NCBI GenBank assembly: GCA_002633005.1
Contig: NMRA01000046.1
Coordinates: 572,266-636,265 of the forward strand
Source: Phoronis australis
Lineage: Eukaryota > Phoronida > Phoronidae
DNA length: 64,000 nt
Direction: 5' to 3'
Part shown: positions 1 to 13,600 of the stretch, one piece after another
How positions within the stretch are numbered: position 1 is the stretch's first letter
Layout: each line of letters begins with the position of its first letter
Program-made: the position numbers and the translations under genes
The notes under the pieces: model-generated
Told to the model about the DNA's origin: nothing
Database searches by the model: none
The model's input: only the letters and a program-made list of their open reading frames with translations

Positions 1-594
1 TCCAAGTTCTAGCAAATACAGTGCAACCATCAATACCCTGAATCTTCCCTCAGCAAAAGCTTTTGATATTTCTTGTTATTTTACTCTGAATTTTATTAAG
101 TGTTTATTTTTATTTGTCCGTCTGTATTACAGTATGATTTTGGCACAGTCTTTCATTTCATGTTTGTCATTTTGTGTCCATCAAGATTAAGCTTATTGCA
201 CTGGCTCCTGCAATTCCGATAAGATTTTGATCAAATTTGGCTCATACCAGTATATTGCAGTATATTGCACATTTTCGGAACTTAGTATTTCCAACTTAAA
301 CCCAACACAAAAACAAACTCAACAAAGGGTTAAATTGTTGTTTTTTGGGTTGTCTTTTCAGCAGTGTTGTTTATTGCCGAGGTATGATCATACAAGGTAG
401 AATTTCAAAAGTACCGTGACAAGTCAATTTAAATGTTATCTGAGGTCTGCTCTGATTATCAATAACTAATACAGCAGGCCATTGATTTCTATCTTTATTT
501 AACTGTTCTGTTCTAATGTGACTGGCCACATTAGAGCTGTTGTAGTAAATAGGAGCTATTTTCTTTCTAATGATGATTTTCACTATAATTACAG

Positions 595-3500
595 GTGATA
601 TAACACAGCAGAAGTTCCGTCAAGTAGAGCACATGAACTGGACTAATACGCGCAATATTGGAATTGTAACGGGCGGAGTATTTGGCCCAGTCTTACATTT
701 CTGGTATATATGGCTTGATAAGCTGCTGCCGGGAAAGGCTCGAAATATTGTCCTCAGGAAGATGGTCTTGGATCAAGCATTAACAATTCCTTTGATATTC
801 ATATTCTTTACAGGTAAATGCTTTCAATATGATTCACAGTACTATGATATATTTTTAGCATAATATGTAGAAAAATAAAGAATACTGGCTAGAAATCATA
901 AAACTAGATTCTAGATAAATTATTACCTTGTGAAGTAAAACAGAATCTTGTTTGTTATGATAATCTTAGGTGTTAATTCCTTAACTGGTACCATCCTGTG
1001 TGTACTATTGACTGATGAAGAATATGGTACCATCCTGTGTGTACTATTGACTGATGAAGAATATGGTACCATCCTGTGTGTACTATTGACTGATGAAGAA
1101 CATGGTACCATCTTGTGTGTACTGTTGACTGGTGAAGAACATGCAACCATCCTGTGTGTACTACTGGTGAAGAACATGGTACCATCCCGTGTGTACTATT
1201 GACTAGTGAAGAACATGGTACCATCTCCTGTACCATTGACTGGTGAAGAACATGGAACCATCCTGTGTGTACTATTGACTGGTGAAGAACATGGTGCCAT
1301 CCCGTGTGTACTATTGACTGGTGAAGAACATGGTACCATCTCCTGTGTACCATTGACTGGTGAAGAACATGGAACCATCCTGTGTGTACTATTGACTGAT
1401 GAAGAACATGGTATCATCTCCTGTGTACTATTCACTGGTGAAGAACATGGTACCAGCCTGTGTGTAACATTGACTGATGAAGAACATGGTACCATCCCGT
1501 GTGTACTATTGACTGATGAAGAACATATCATATTGATTCAATTTGCACTTTGTTTTTTTTTATTTTGTATTATGTTGCTATTTGTAAAAGTTTCTTTTTA
1601 TTGGTAAAAATTAGGAACTGAAAGTTCTACTTAACAACTTTGAGAGTTGTTAGACACCAAGATTCATTAGTCATTGTAATAGCTTTTATCTTTATGAGAC
1701 GAGAAACGGATTCAAGCAGCGTGTTTACAAATAATTTGGTTCTTGAGCCGGTGGTGCAGTTTTGTTTTTGTTACTCAAGTTTTCAAAAAATAAAGTGCAC
1801 CTGAGATCAACAAAAATGATGCAGGACTTGCTTTTTGTTGTCAAATTGTGTTGTTTCAAGCCTTAGTGCATGCCTTTTTGTAGCTGTTCTAAAAACACGC
1901 GACCTTTTAGTGAAATTGGCAGGTTTGTTTTAGTTTGTGAGAGCAGGTCTCATAATGAGTTAGGACAGAGACCAGACCCAAGTATGCCTTTTTGGCCTTA
2001 GGTGAATGTTAGTATGGTTTTCCCTACATGTATGTCTATATTGTATGGTGTGGATGGCAAATTCTGTTTTGCATGTTGTAGGTATTAGATTTTTGGAAAG
2101 GAAGCCAGATGTTTTCAAGGAAGCTAAAGAAAAGACAGTGAAAACCTGGCTTGTAAGTGTGTAATACTGAGATGTAACTCTACTTGGTGTGACTTTACTG
2201 AGTTCAATTTGTCGTTATATGTGCTCAGCAAAATGGAACACAGAAACATGACTGTCACTTCACTAATGTTGCATGCATAGGTAATACAGGGCAGGAAAAC
2301 CTGGTACATAAAAGATAATTCTCAGCTTTTGTGGAACAATTTTTTACAAGATTTAAAGGTGCATTTCTCTCTGCTTATCTGGTTAGAATGAAAAAATCAC
2401 ATTAGACTTTTTACTCTCATAAAATTGATCTCATAGTATTCATAACTGTGATAGGCATCCACTTGTGTTACCAATTGAAGTCACAGGCAATGAGTACATG
2501 CCAAATATTTGAATTATTATTGTCAGCTTTAGGTTTGACCAACTCCCATAAGTTCTGAGGCCTTTTCTTGAGTCACAAATGGTTTCGATGGTCTTGTTGA
2601 TAACGGAAATAGCATCTTATCACTGTAAGACATATTGTGAGTCCGAGAGTGTAAGGCTTAATTCAATTTGCATTTTATCCATCTTAGCAGGACACAATGC
2701 GGCTTTAATGCAGTATTCACATAAAATATTAAAGTATATCTTTTTCTTTCATTGCCGCTTTTGAATCTATCCTATAATGAATTTTTTATTGACGTTTCTG
2801 GCCATTTTGAAAGTCTTAACAACAAGAAAACTGTATAATAAGTCACTTGGCAGTATTCACGCCATCTTACAATGCTGCAAAAACACGGAACAACGTACAA
2901 ACAAAGCAAAAGTACTGAAGAGGACAGGGATATTGAGAGAAGAATGTTAATGGGCATTTTTGGTAGACAGTGGTGATTGCACTGTGTAAAATTAGAATGC
3001 TACTGATTTGCACGGTACGTGCTTTAAAGTTACTTGAAGTGGACCAGCAGATATACCTGGCCAGCTTTGTGTGGTGGCTGAAGCCAACTAAGGAGATTAA
3101 CGTGCTTGTGACCTTCACCTGCTTTGAAATTTGGGCAGTAAAATCTAACTGATTATTACGTGTGTCAAGTTATGATACAAAGTGATGCCACAAACATGTG
3201 TTAGGTTGAAAACAGTTTGACTGAAAGTCATGAAGCAGCCATTGTTTTAAGACATTTGCTAATTTCTAAATAATAATAATATTTCAAATAACGGACTATT
3301 TAATTTGAAAGATGTTGAACTTTTTGTTATTTTGGCGTTGAATAATAATGTGCGTTATTAAATTTCACAATTACGTGATATTTAACAAGTGGCAAACACA
3401 AGTGTAGACATTAGGTGTGTCTTAATTCAAATTTCACATATGAATTTTTAAAAAAGATGATTCACATTTAACTAAACTCATTTCACAATCCCAACAACAT

Positions 3501-4298
3501 CTATCAAAATCTAGTGTAACTGTGAGTAATTGTGCTCTTAAGATTGATCACTTTTTGACAAGGTCAAACTCCATATTCTTCTGTGACGATGTCCAAGCTC
3601 AAATAGCTCAAATCTTGTGTTGTTGATCCCCATTTTTTCTTATTTCTTGGAAAATTTAAATGGGCATTCAAATATATACGTGTAACTTTTTTCTGTAGAA
3701 ACCAAAATGCTACGTAAAATTTGAGGTACTCAAAATCTTTAAAAAAAATTACACCGACATCACCAAACCGGAAAATATAATTAAAATTCTTAAGATATAA
3801 ACCTGATATCATGCAACAAAATTAATACTTTTTGAAGGATTTCAATCTATGATTTAATTTGTTGTGGCTTTCCAGTAACTCATTTAAATTGGCAAACTAA
3901 GGTGCCTTTGTTTAGGTGACCCCCCATTTGTAGGCAAAGTGCAAACATAGAATTATAAAAAATATTAACATTAGAAGATTCAATGGTCGAATCTCTTCAA
4001 ATATTAAGCGGTAAGTGTTATTGTAACATGCAATATCATGTGCCAGATATGCAAGTTGTTAAGGATGATGTGAACTCGGTGACAAATCTTACTTATAATA
4101 ACCAGCATCATCTCCTTTCAGACTGCTTGTTGCTATTGGCCTCCTGTACAGTGTATCAACTTCTTTCTACTGCCTACTCAGTTCAGGACGATTTACGTCG
4201 GTGCTGCTGCATACATTTGGAGTATAATACTGTGTTTGTTCAAGGCAACAGATGCCAAGAAGCTGCATATTCAAAAACCTCATCTTCCTTCGAAATGA
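595..4298 (+). CDS. Mpv17/PMP22-family membrane protein, 3' part (three exons)
   Basis: Exons 595-813, 2082-2152 and 4122-4298 (TGA 4296-4298) join in phase (1, 0) through AG/GT sites. The first exon gives GDITQQ, a tryptophan followed by TRN, then FGPVLHFWYIWLDKLLPG and a KMVLDQ motif. The second gives an amphipathic stretch ending KTWL. The third gives YWPPVQCINFFLLPTQFR, the family signature before the last membrane helix. Mpv17-family proteins are small four-helix proteins of the mitochondrial inner membrane or peroxisome; human MPV17 loss causes mtDNA depletion. The first exon starts in phase 1, so at least one 5' exon with the start codon is missing; I see no candidate in 1-594 and it is probably left of the window. 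MPV17, MPV17L and MPV17L2 orthology cannot be separated by eye. The family is certain, the paralogue is not. Confidence 0.93.
983..1528. repeat. 39-bp minisatellite, about 14 copies, in Mpv17-like intron
   Basis: The unit carries GGTACCATCCTGTGTGTACT followed by ATTGACTGATGAAGAA. The array is about 14 units with scattered substitutions and a few shortened units. Since 39 is a multiple of three and the unit lacks stops in several frames, long open frames appear on both strands; they are by-products of the repeat. It lies about 170 bp after the donor at 814. Confidence 0.95.
1770..1920 (+). repeat. Dispersed repeat fragment (partner at 23560-23735)
   Basis: A stretch with TTTCAAAAAATAAAGTGCACC, CTGAGATCAACAAAAATGAT and GTTTCAAGCC matches 23560-23735 (CTGAGATCAGCAAAAATGAT, GTTTCAAACC) over about 150 bp with many substitutions. 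One copy is in an Mpv17-like intron and one in PDXDC1 intron 8. No coding content or termini were recognised. Confidence 0.6.
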
Positions 4299-4384
4299 TT
4301 AAGTGATAGTCTATAGGGTCCAGCTTCTAACTTTTGCTCTTCGTGTCAATTGTTGACATTAAAAACAGTGAGCAACACATTTTT

Positions 4385-6088
4385 ATGCGCCCATATATTT
4401 ATATTTGGACTCATTATGCCGTCATTTCGGTCCGTCCGGCATCCGCTGCTCTATCTCCAAAACCTTTGACGTACGTTCTTGAAATTTAAAACATATGTTC
4501 CTTTTATGAATGGGACTGCATGAGCGAACTTTCAAACGGATCCGACTTCTGGTGTGCCCCTGGGTGGCAATTTTATTTTTTTACGTTTACCACTGTATCT
4601 TCAAAGGCCCTCGTCATACTTCATAAAATTTGGCGTATAGGTATCTATTAGTGAGATGAGGCTATCCTCCTGTTTTCGCATGGGTTCGACATTTTTACTG
4701 TTTTCGAGTCTTTTTTTGGCGTCCACCCCTCTATCAACCAAACCACTGTAAGGATGATTGTGAAAATTGGCATGTATGTTCTTATTATGAAAAGGGCAGA
4801 TGACGATAATTTTCCGACGATTACGACTAGTGTGGCACCTCCTAGTGGCAGTTTTGTTTTTTGCGCCCATGGCTGTATCTCCTAAACGGTTTGCAGGATC
4901 TTTACTAAATTCAGCAAGTGTAATTATATGATTTTGACAATAAACAGCGACGACTTTTGGACGGATCTGATTACAAGTGTGCCCCCTAGTGAGAATTTTA
5001 GTTTTTTTACATTTACCTCTGTATCTTCAAAGGTCCTCAACGTATTTCCGTAAAATTTAGCATATAGGCATCTACTTGGGAGATGACGCTATCCTCCCGT
5101 TTTCGTATGGATTCGACGTAATTTGTGCCACCTAGTGGCCATTTTGACTGTTTTCAAGTCTGTTTTTTGGCGTCCACCACTCTATCAACCAAAGAGCTGT
5201 AAGGATGATTGTGAAAATTGGCATGTATATTCTTACTACAAAGAGGACGGCTGACGATAATTTTCCGACGACTTCTACTATTGTGGCGCCTCCTAGTGGC
5301 AGTTTTTTGTGCACATGGCTGTATCTCCTAAACCATTTCCAAGATTTTTATAATTTTTAGCAAGTGTATGATGTTGACAACGGATGACAAATTTTGGACG
5401 GATCTGACTATTGGTGTGCCCCTTAGTGGCAATTTTTGTTTTTAGGTGTACCTCTGTATCTTAAAAGGTCCAAAACGGATTTTCAGAAATTTGGAATATA
5501 GGCATCTATTGGTGAGATGATGCTATCCTCCCATTTTCGGATGGACTCGAGGTACTTTGCACCACCTAGTGGCCATTTTTGGTGTTTTTGAGTCTGTTTT
5601 TTGTCGTCCACTTCACGATCAACCAAACCATTCTATGTATGGTTTTGAAAATTGGTGTATATGTTTTCATTGAGAGAACAGTTGACAAGGACGACTTCGA
5701 CTACTGTGGCGCTTCCTAGTGGTAGTTTTGTTTTGTTTTGGGGCCATAGCTGCATCTCCTAAAGTCACTGCAGGATATTTATTCAATTTTGTATTTATAT
5801 GAAGCTAACAACAGACGACGACGTTTCTCAAGCGGATCCATCGAACGCTTTGCCCCCTAGTGGCAATTTCATTTTTTTCGTTTTCCTTTGTTTCTCTGAA
5901 GTTCATTGACAGATTTTTATGAAATTTGGTAAATAGCTTTCTATTAAAGAAACTACGGCATATGCAGATGGATTGAAGGTTTTTGCACCATCTAGTGGGC
6001 ATTTTTATGAAACAAATAAACAACCCTAGAAGCACACCGTTTGTGTTGCATTCGTGGGCGCATTTCAACTCTTCGCATTGCTCTTGTT
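4385..6088 (+). mobile_element. Modular repeat element, copy 1
   Basis: The left end is ATGCGCCCATATATTTATAT followed by an imperfect reverse complement of itself (terminal hairpin) and GCCGTCAT. The right end is GTGGGCGCATTTCAAC followed by a short hairpin and GCTCTTGTT. In between are tandem modules of about 130-160 bp, each with a core near CTAGTGG (about 4850, 4983, 5130, 5290, 5420, 5563, 5712, 5852, 5990). Three module types follow in strict order, recognised by CCTCCTAGTGGCAGTTTT, CCCCCTAGTGGCAATTTT and CCACCTAGTGGCCATTTT. No transposase is visible, so the element is non-autonomous. It lies just beyond the Mpv17-like stop codon, probably in or after its 3' UTR. Confidence 0.88.
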
Positions 6089-9000
6089 TAAATATTTTTA
6101 AATATGGAATGCCTATTTACAGTCTTCACAGAATCATGTTTTTATTAAAGCCTTATTAAAAAACATAAGTATTTTTTTCTGGATTAATGTTGTCTAGAGT
6201 CGAATATTTTACTACTTGAATCGCATAATTTAGTTTCAATGAGTGCGTAATCAAAGCATAAGCTCACTATCATGTTTTCTAATCACAACATTTCTTTATG
6301 GTTGGTTAAAGGTGTTACAGTATATGCTGCTAGCATTAGGTACACACAAGTACTATTATACGTTTAATGAAATTTGCTAATCATTTGTGGTTATGAATCA
6401 CTCGATTTGTATTTACTTTTAGTTGATACCATGACTCTTAGCAGTAGAACAAGAGAGATGTCAAAACTTAGCAGATGTTTTTGCTGCTGGTAATGAAATC
6501 ATGTACTAAGTAATCAGCCATAAGTAGCAATAAATGCTGATTTAGAATACAAAGATCAACACTGTTAATATTGTTACTTTTTCAATTGCTTTGTCTATTT
6601 TAAGCATTTTTCATGGAAGGATTTGTCTTCCTTGGCCATTCTTGCAATTATTGAATACTATTCAAATTATCTTTAGATTGATGTTCTGTTTGTGACTCAT
6701 TTCTCCCAAGGAGAAACTGGAGACTAATGGAAGATAAGAAGCATTTATATGTGCCCACTAAAATGTTGAGGTTGCATGTATTCAACATTCCATTCGTCTG
6801 TTGTTAGTCGTTACTTTTTTCTGTCTTTGAGAATTGCTTGAAAGATCCTTATGGAATTTTATTGTTAAAACGAATCGACATAATTTGACACAAAACCATA
6901 CAATGAGGATGCGCTGGCACCCATGGTTGTCAGAGTTAGTTTTCTGCAGGATTTTCTTTGTCAGTCAAAATACAAGTCAGTCAGTCAAGATACATTGATG
7001 GGTATGCACGTGCATCAGATGATTTTTGAATGGATTTGGCTTCACTAGCACCCCCTTAACCTTCTCAGTTTTTGAAAAGAAATGCTCTTCCGTTGAATGT
7101 CAAACTGGTTTAGCAGAATACGATGAAACGTAAGAAATGGTTTATGGACGAGTTGCGGTAGCACCAATCGATTGTCCATTTTTTTCTTCCATAGCACCTC
7201 CTGTTGGCCATTTTAATTTTGGACAAGATATTACTTGTATGCTGATTTTTGTCAAAATGGGCCAACAGAATTTTTGTGCAATTGTACTGACACAAGGTAT
7301 ATACTTTATTTGTAAGAGGAGGGTGATGGGATTTGTTCAACAGTATTTATGATGAAGATATCGTTATACTCTTTATATTGTATGTGGGTAATTGAAATAC
7401 AGTGATTATATCCTGCAAGCTGGTTGATTTTTATGTGGAATATTGATATTATGTGCATTTAGGCTACACATGGGGTAAAAGCTATTCTGAATTCATTTTG
7501 TTCACATGGTATAATAATACTGGTATAATTACTTCATGATCCCTGAGCTCCTGTATATTGAAATGTTATTTGTGTTTGCAAACTCAACACACACTTTTCC
7601 AAGAGCTCCAGGTTCTATTATTGAACAAGCACATTTTGAGCATAATTTGGAAACCATTTTGACAAATGATAATAAACCTGTGAATCTGTCACCAAATGAA
7701 TGACTTATTTCTAAACAACTAATATGAACCAAAATTCTACCACTCGCAACAAATGAAGAACATCATCTACAAAGTTCATGTTAGTTTTGTATTAGCATAT
7801 GCATATATTGGAACTGTGCAAACAAGACTATATGAGCATAATTTTATTTTTTTCCTGCACCATGAGAACACAACATGCAAACGTTATGTGTAGTTAACTC
7901 TTAATTCACATGAAGCAGACATGAACCTCTGTTGTGACCAAACTTTTTCTTTAGACCACTTATTGATATAAAACAGATCTCGACTTGTGCCCTACTTAGA
8001 TAAGAAGCGATTATCTAAGATTACAAAAAAATGACTGCCCCCCCCACCAAGACCATGCTCGGCATATGACCCACCGTATCAACTGCCAATGACAAGCCAA
8101 CTTGTAGAGCATGGTATAATCCAAGAACTGTCGGTTCTTTAGAAACCTTGAAATAACCTCTAATTTGACTAAGTGATAATTTGAGATCAATTTCATACCA
8201 TCTCAAGTTGCTTTTTGTGACTGAAGGCAAGTATGTAGCTGCTTTAAGATAATGTAGATGGAAACTAGATTCTTTAGAAGTGACAACTAGAAACAACAAA
8301 AAATGTCCCACTTAAATTTATTTCAACCTTCATAATTAGTACATAGCATATAAAACCAACAAATTATTACAGCAAATAAAATTAATCATATAATAACAAA
8401 ATCCCTCAATAAGTAGAACATTCAGCTCTTTTAAAATAAACATTGCACTGAACTCTTTATTTTCCCAGTTCTTGTCCAAGATAACAAACGTTTTCACAAA
8501 AATGGTCTTACTACCTGCTGGAAAGGCAATTTCAAAAAATGAACTCGCTTGGCTCATTTTTAAAGGAGGCTTTTGCCAAAATCTTATGAACTTGTATAAT
8601 TTGTTTTGTAATCTTTGTTAACATTATGAAACGGTACTTGATATATCACATCCCATTATTTAGACGTGTCTAAATGATGTACGAGTCACTATTATGACTA
8701 ACACAACACAAAGCGCTATGGTAATTCTCCTACATTCCCACACAATAAATTAAATATAACATTTTCCTGATAGTCAGGCTGTGCCAAATAAACTGAATAT
8801 ACAGATTTCGTAGTTGACGGGTGTGTAAAATGAACCGAGCATCGCTAACTGCCCGTGCATGAATTTAACAAAATTCGATCTACAGGTTACCAATGTGATC
8901 CAATAAACAGTAATTAAGACACTTTATCCCATTATTGGTGAAACGGTCTTTTGAGCATATGAGTGTTAGTGACAGGACACTTATCCATGACATATCCAGT

Positions 9001-10630
9001 ACAAACGGATGAATAAAGTGGTCAATACACAATATTCAGACCTCATTAACACAGTTTAACATTATGTGCATTACTAGAATTGATGACTAAGATATGGGTT
9101 GATATTTCCCTAAGTGCAAACCTGACTGTGCACAAAATTAGGTGAGGCAAGACATTCACACCAAGTAGCCTCGTGGGAAACATGCGAGGCGAGGGACAAT
9201 ATTTTATTTTTACAAATAACTTAGGGTCTGCAAAATAAGGTGAGTGTGCTTAATATATGGAGAATTACCAGAGTTCCCTAAATTCTCTGTTCACTGTCGA
9301 AGATAGACATGTCTGACAAGTATCCATCAACTCTGGAGCCAGACTGAACATTCTATTTGTAAACATATACAGGTACCATTGGCAAAGTACAGTGACTGAA
9401 CAGATGTGAAATACAATATCTTATATCATAAACAGTTGGTAAAAACAACTGATCACCTGGTCTTGTGTGCATGTGCCTTTGCACAGAAGCAACACTCCTG
9501 ACCTTCATGTAACAAGTGTTTAAACCAACACTTACAAGATTAACAAACCACCTCGCCATTGTGAGTGTCTGCAATAGTCGGATATAACGTGCCTGTATTT
9601 TGAGATCCAATTTGATGCCTGTTATTCAGTGGAGAAAACTGGTTCTCAAAATTCGGGCACCTTACATTCGACCATTACCGTGTATGTCAGCTAACCTCCA
9701 AACAAATGGATACCTTTAATTAGGAGCAGAAAGAAAATTGATCACTCCTTATGAGTACTACTGCCCTTTTCTTGACTAAACATAAAATCTTGCAAACCCA
9801 CAGATGGAATGTCACCCTGCAATAAATGAATAAACCAATAAAGAAGAGTGGACGAGCATGCAACTTATCAGTTATATGAATTCAATCCATATGATTGTGC
9901 ACTGTTGTCATGCAATGAGACACATCAGGTACTACGTGGAAAACTATTTTGCACAACTTATATTTTGTGAGATAACATAGCTGGCACGGTGGATCGAGAC
10001 CACACATCATAACAGGGTCTCTTTTTCTTTAAAGCAATCACCCAGCACACATCTGGGCATCTTGGAGGAATATTTAAAGAAAAAGTTTAAGTGTAGTAAA
10101 TCTAAACCTGTGCCACAATACATCACAGAGTGTGCACACTTGTGTCCAGTTCTTCTTAATGGCTAAATACTTACTTAACTCTTTCAATCTCCTCTGCTGG
10201 AGAGTTTGCACATCACCAATCCTAAAGCTAGTCTCAATTAATTACGGTATGCGCCCATAAGTGATCCATCTGTGTTCATCTCTCAAAACGGAGTAACAAT
10301 ACTTGTGAACGGCATCAGTCAACCATTTTAAAAAGTGATACAGTCTTCACAACATGATTTTGTAGAGAATTTGGAGCAATTTTGCGTAAAGATAATAATT
10401 ACAGCTTTTGCACACAAACTGTGATCAATATTTTACAGAGAACAGCAAACGATTCAGACTCAGAATTGGAGCTTGCAATGTCTTATATATAATGTGCATG
10501 CACATAGAATGAACTTGTTTTCAGGGTAATAAACCAACAACTTAGTATTTTGTAACCTTTTTGTTATTGCAACATCTTTTTCTAAAAAATGACCATCAAA
10601 GTTATCAGGTTCTTGACATGTCCAATTACC
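6089..10630. other. Region between convergent Mpv17-like and PDXDC1 genes
   Basis: The two genes converge here, so the ends hold their 3' UTRs and polyadenylation sites, which I could not fix (candidate AATAAA on + at about 6529; several TTTATT, i.e. AATAAA on -, between 8300 and 9220). A stretch at about 6880-7210 faintly resembles the modular repeat element (CTCCTGTTGGCCATTTT, CTGCAGGAT). Short open frames, such as 8021-8311 on -, match no family I know. Otherwise nothing is recognised. Confidence 0.5.
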
Positions 10631-13600
10631 TCAAGTAGCTACTGATTCAGTTTGATGCTTGTCATTTTCCATCTTGGAACTGTCTGCGTTTCTCAGATTT
10701 TCTAGTATTTCCCCCGCATTCTTCGAATTGTCTGACTCTTCAGATGGGTCAGCTTGCTCTTCAATACTTTGAAAGGAGACTGAATCCTTGGACTGGTCGG
10801 TGACTTCAGTCTCTTTTGAAGTCTCATGCTCCACAGAAGAGACATCACCCGAGCTAATCGACTGTAGCAGAATATTGGATATCAAGTAAGACAAGATTAT
10901 AGAAACAATATCAAAGAAGGTATCATCCAAGCTAACCCAGAGTAGCAGAAAACTGAACATCAAGTAAAACGGAAAATATCAGTATCAGAAGAGACATAAG
11001 CCAAGCTAACTGATTGTAACAAAAAATTGGATATCAAGTAAAACAAAAACAGCAATGGACACTACATCCGAATAGTTATGAAAACAAAATGCATGTGGAA
11101 GATGGGCAATTTTAATTTGGAGAAGATTCTCCGAGATGAACAGCAAATTTCATCAACTGAAAAAAGGAGAAATGGCTGAACATTATCTCACTACATCTTT
11201 ACAAAATACTAGCAATAGGGGGCCATTTAATGTATGTGAACATGGATATGGGCAAATTATTACGTCAAGCAGGTGATAAAGATCAACAAAAAATATTATT
11301 GCACAGAAATTTTTTTGGAGTGCAACAATAAACCAATAAAAATTTTGCAGAAACACACTGGTAATTAAATGTGCAACCTCACCTTGTATCTAACAAAAAC
11401 TAGGTTCACTCTTTCATTATCTGAAGATAGTGGTACGATTTTTAGACCTTAAGAACTACTCGGGCTCAGCAATCATGATCGCCTTCCATTTACGTTGAAG
11501 AATTTTACCTTATATGCTATGAGAAAAAAATTACAATAACTTACCGAGTTTATTTGTCCATTGGAAGAGGGGCATCTCTGAACTGGTGACTTTAAACTAG
11601 CTTTAAAGGGCTTGAATTCCTGTTTTGGCTCATCAGAGGACTCTTGTATCTGCATGTGATATTTGTACGTCTCTTCTGTACTCTTCACAGTGCCTGTATG
11701 TGGACATACTGTCTTGTACAAGGGAGATTGAGGGCACACAATGCAGGGCAGACAACTGATGATTACTAATTTGCGACATGTTTGGTTTATGAATAGAGTC
11801 CTTACATTCCTCTTATACCTCTGTCAGATACAGTAATTTCGATTAACTTTTAAAGAAAAGTAAGGTTTCAAAGATTGATTCTCTAACATTAAATAACGTC
11901 CCTGTCAGGGACAGTTAAGTCATCTGAAACTTGTTACACATTCGTTTGAAATTTCCAATTTTTGCCTTACTGACAAATTTGACACTAAATTGATTGTGAC
12001 TAACTAACAGAGCTGAAAATGTGTCATAATTACTACATATGTCGTACACTATTCTCAATAAGTATGGCCATGTTTTAGGTTTTGAAAAGCTCTGTAGCAT
12101 GTGTAAACATCCTTTTGCATTACCTGAGGACAGATTAAATGTCCTTCCCTTTATTCCAGCCTCTTTAGGTGGGGGTGACCACCAACTGAGCAGCGAGCCA
12201 ACCAGAGGAACCTGTCTCAACATGCCCTATGACAAGATAATAGCAAACTTAAGAGATTAATTTACCTCAGTGTATCTACCTACTAGACATGACTTTAGGT
12301 ATCACTTCAGTACACCATTAATGTGATTAATTCAACTACAAACCTACCATAATATCAAACACAAGTTTTGATTTAGACCTTTTACCATTATGGAACTGGT
12401 CTCAAATTGTTCCTTTGTCCAATTGGAGGTTACTTCAGCCATTCCAAATAACAGATTTTTTATATTTTTCAGACCAAACTCTTAAAAATTCAGGCAGGTG
12501 ACACTGTGTCCTGAAGTTCAGTGAGGTTGGTCTGAAGAAATGAACTCCCAGTCCTTCCCTAGCATAGACGAGTCACTTCTAAACTGACTAAGGGACAAGA
12601 CAAGACTAATTTTATTATTATGGTTAGGGGCTTTAATCAAAACTTAGTTTTCAACAGAAAGCACACTGCAGGTTTAATGTCACTTCAATATTACGTTAAC
12701 ATGAAATCTCGACTATTTGGTTACTTTTAACTTTAGGAATTTCACTACTAATTGGGATAATTTTGTGAGTGAAAAAGTACAAGCTGGTCTCTAAGTTGCA
12801 TTCATTACTAATCTCTACACACTAACTGTAAGCAGACTGGCACATTGTAATCCAACACTACTGATTGCCCGCTGATATTTACACACCTCCTGTAGAAGTT
12901 TATCTTCATTTTCCTTTTCCAAGTCCCTGTTAGCAGCTTCAATGCCTTTCTTCACATTTTCGGCCATTTTCTCAAGGAACTAAAACACATCAAACAAGTT
13001 GCTGTATCTGAATTCAGCAATGCAAAATGTCAATTCAATATGGTGTATCGTGATTTTGAAGGAGCTCCCACCAAGAAAGAGTCACCATGGAGCTATTTTT
13101 GAAATAAGGTGTGGGTCTTCTCCGGGGTGTTATGCATGCCACATACATGAAAAAGGTGGGCAAGATGTCATTAACTTCTCAAATTTGTGTCCTTAAAAAG
13201 ACTGGACATTTCACGGTGATCACGTGTCAACAAAATAGTCTCTGAACTTAACTGGCCATTAAGGAAATCACACCTGTCCAGAACTGTTCATCAGATTGGT
13301 ATTAAATAACCATAACAGAAGGGGTAATCAAACACGGCCAGACAAATGTATTTCATCATTAAGACTTATGACTGCCATGATGGCTGTCTTCCTCAGAATG
13401 ACAGCCATACATGGCAGTTGAGGTATATATGCCTGCCCATGTTCGATAACCCCTTCTATTATATAACCTACCCTGGTTTGAAGTTGATGACCAATCGGCA
13501 ACAAACATTTCCGAAAGAGTCTCATCACTTTTTTTCTGAAAGTGCCCCCACGGGGTTTTAAGGACACAAAATCACAATAGGAAATTGGGAGTTTCTGAAA

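Noticed and set aside
923-1607. Several overlapping open frames on both strands with Thr/Ile/Leu/Val-rich or Ser/His-rich repeats
   Set aside because: They follow exactly the 39-bp minisatellite, whose length is a multiple of three; no start context or homology supports a protein.
5805-6068. Short frames inside the modular repeat, also seen in other copies
   Set aside because: Frames differ between copies and are broken by indels; conservation is at DNA level.
4385-6088. CRISPR-like array (regular spaced CTAGTGG cores)
   Set aside because: Spacing of 130-160 bp with homologous, not unique, spacers, in a eukaryotic genome; it is a modular transposable element.
7534-7704. 56-codon plus-strand frame from ATG 7534
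   Set aside because: Reasonable composition, but no homology, no acceptor before it and it is short.
8021-8311. 97-codon minus-strand open frame with a hydrophobic C-terminus
   Set aside because: No recognised family, no flanking splice logic; more likely PDXDC1 3' flanking sequence. Kept only as a note.
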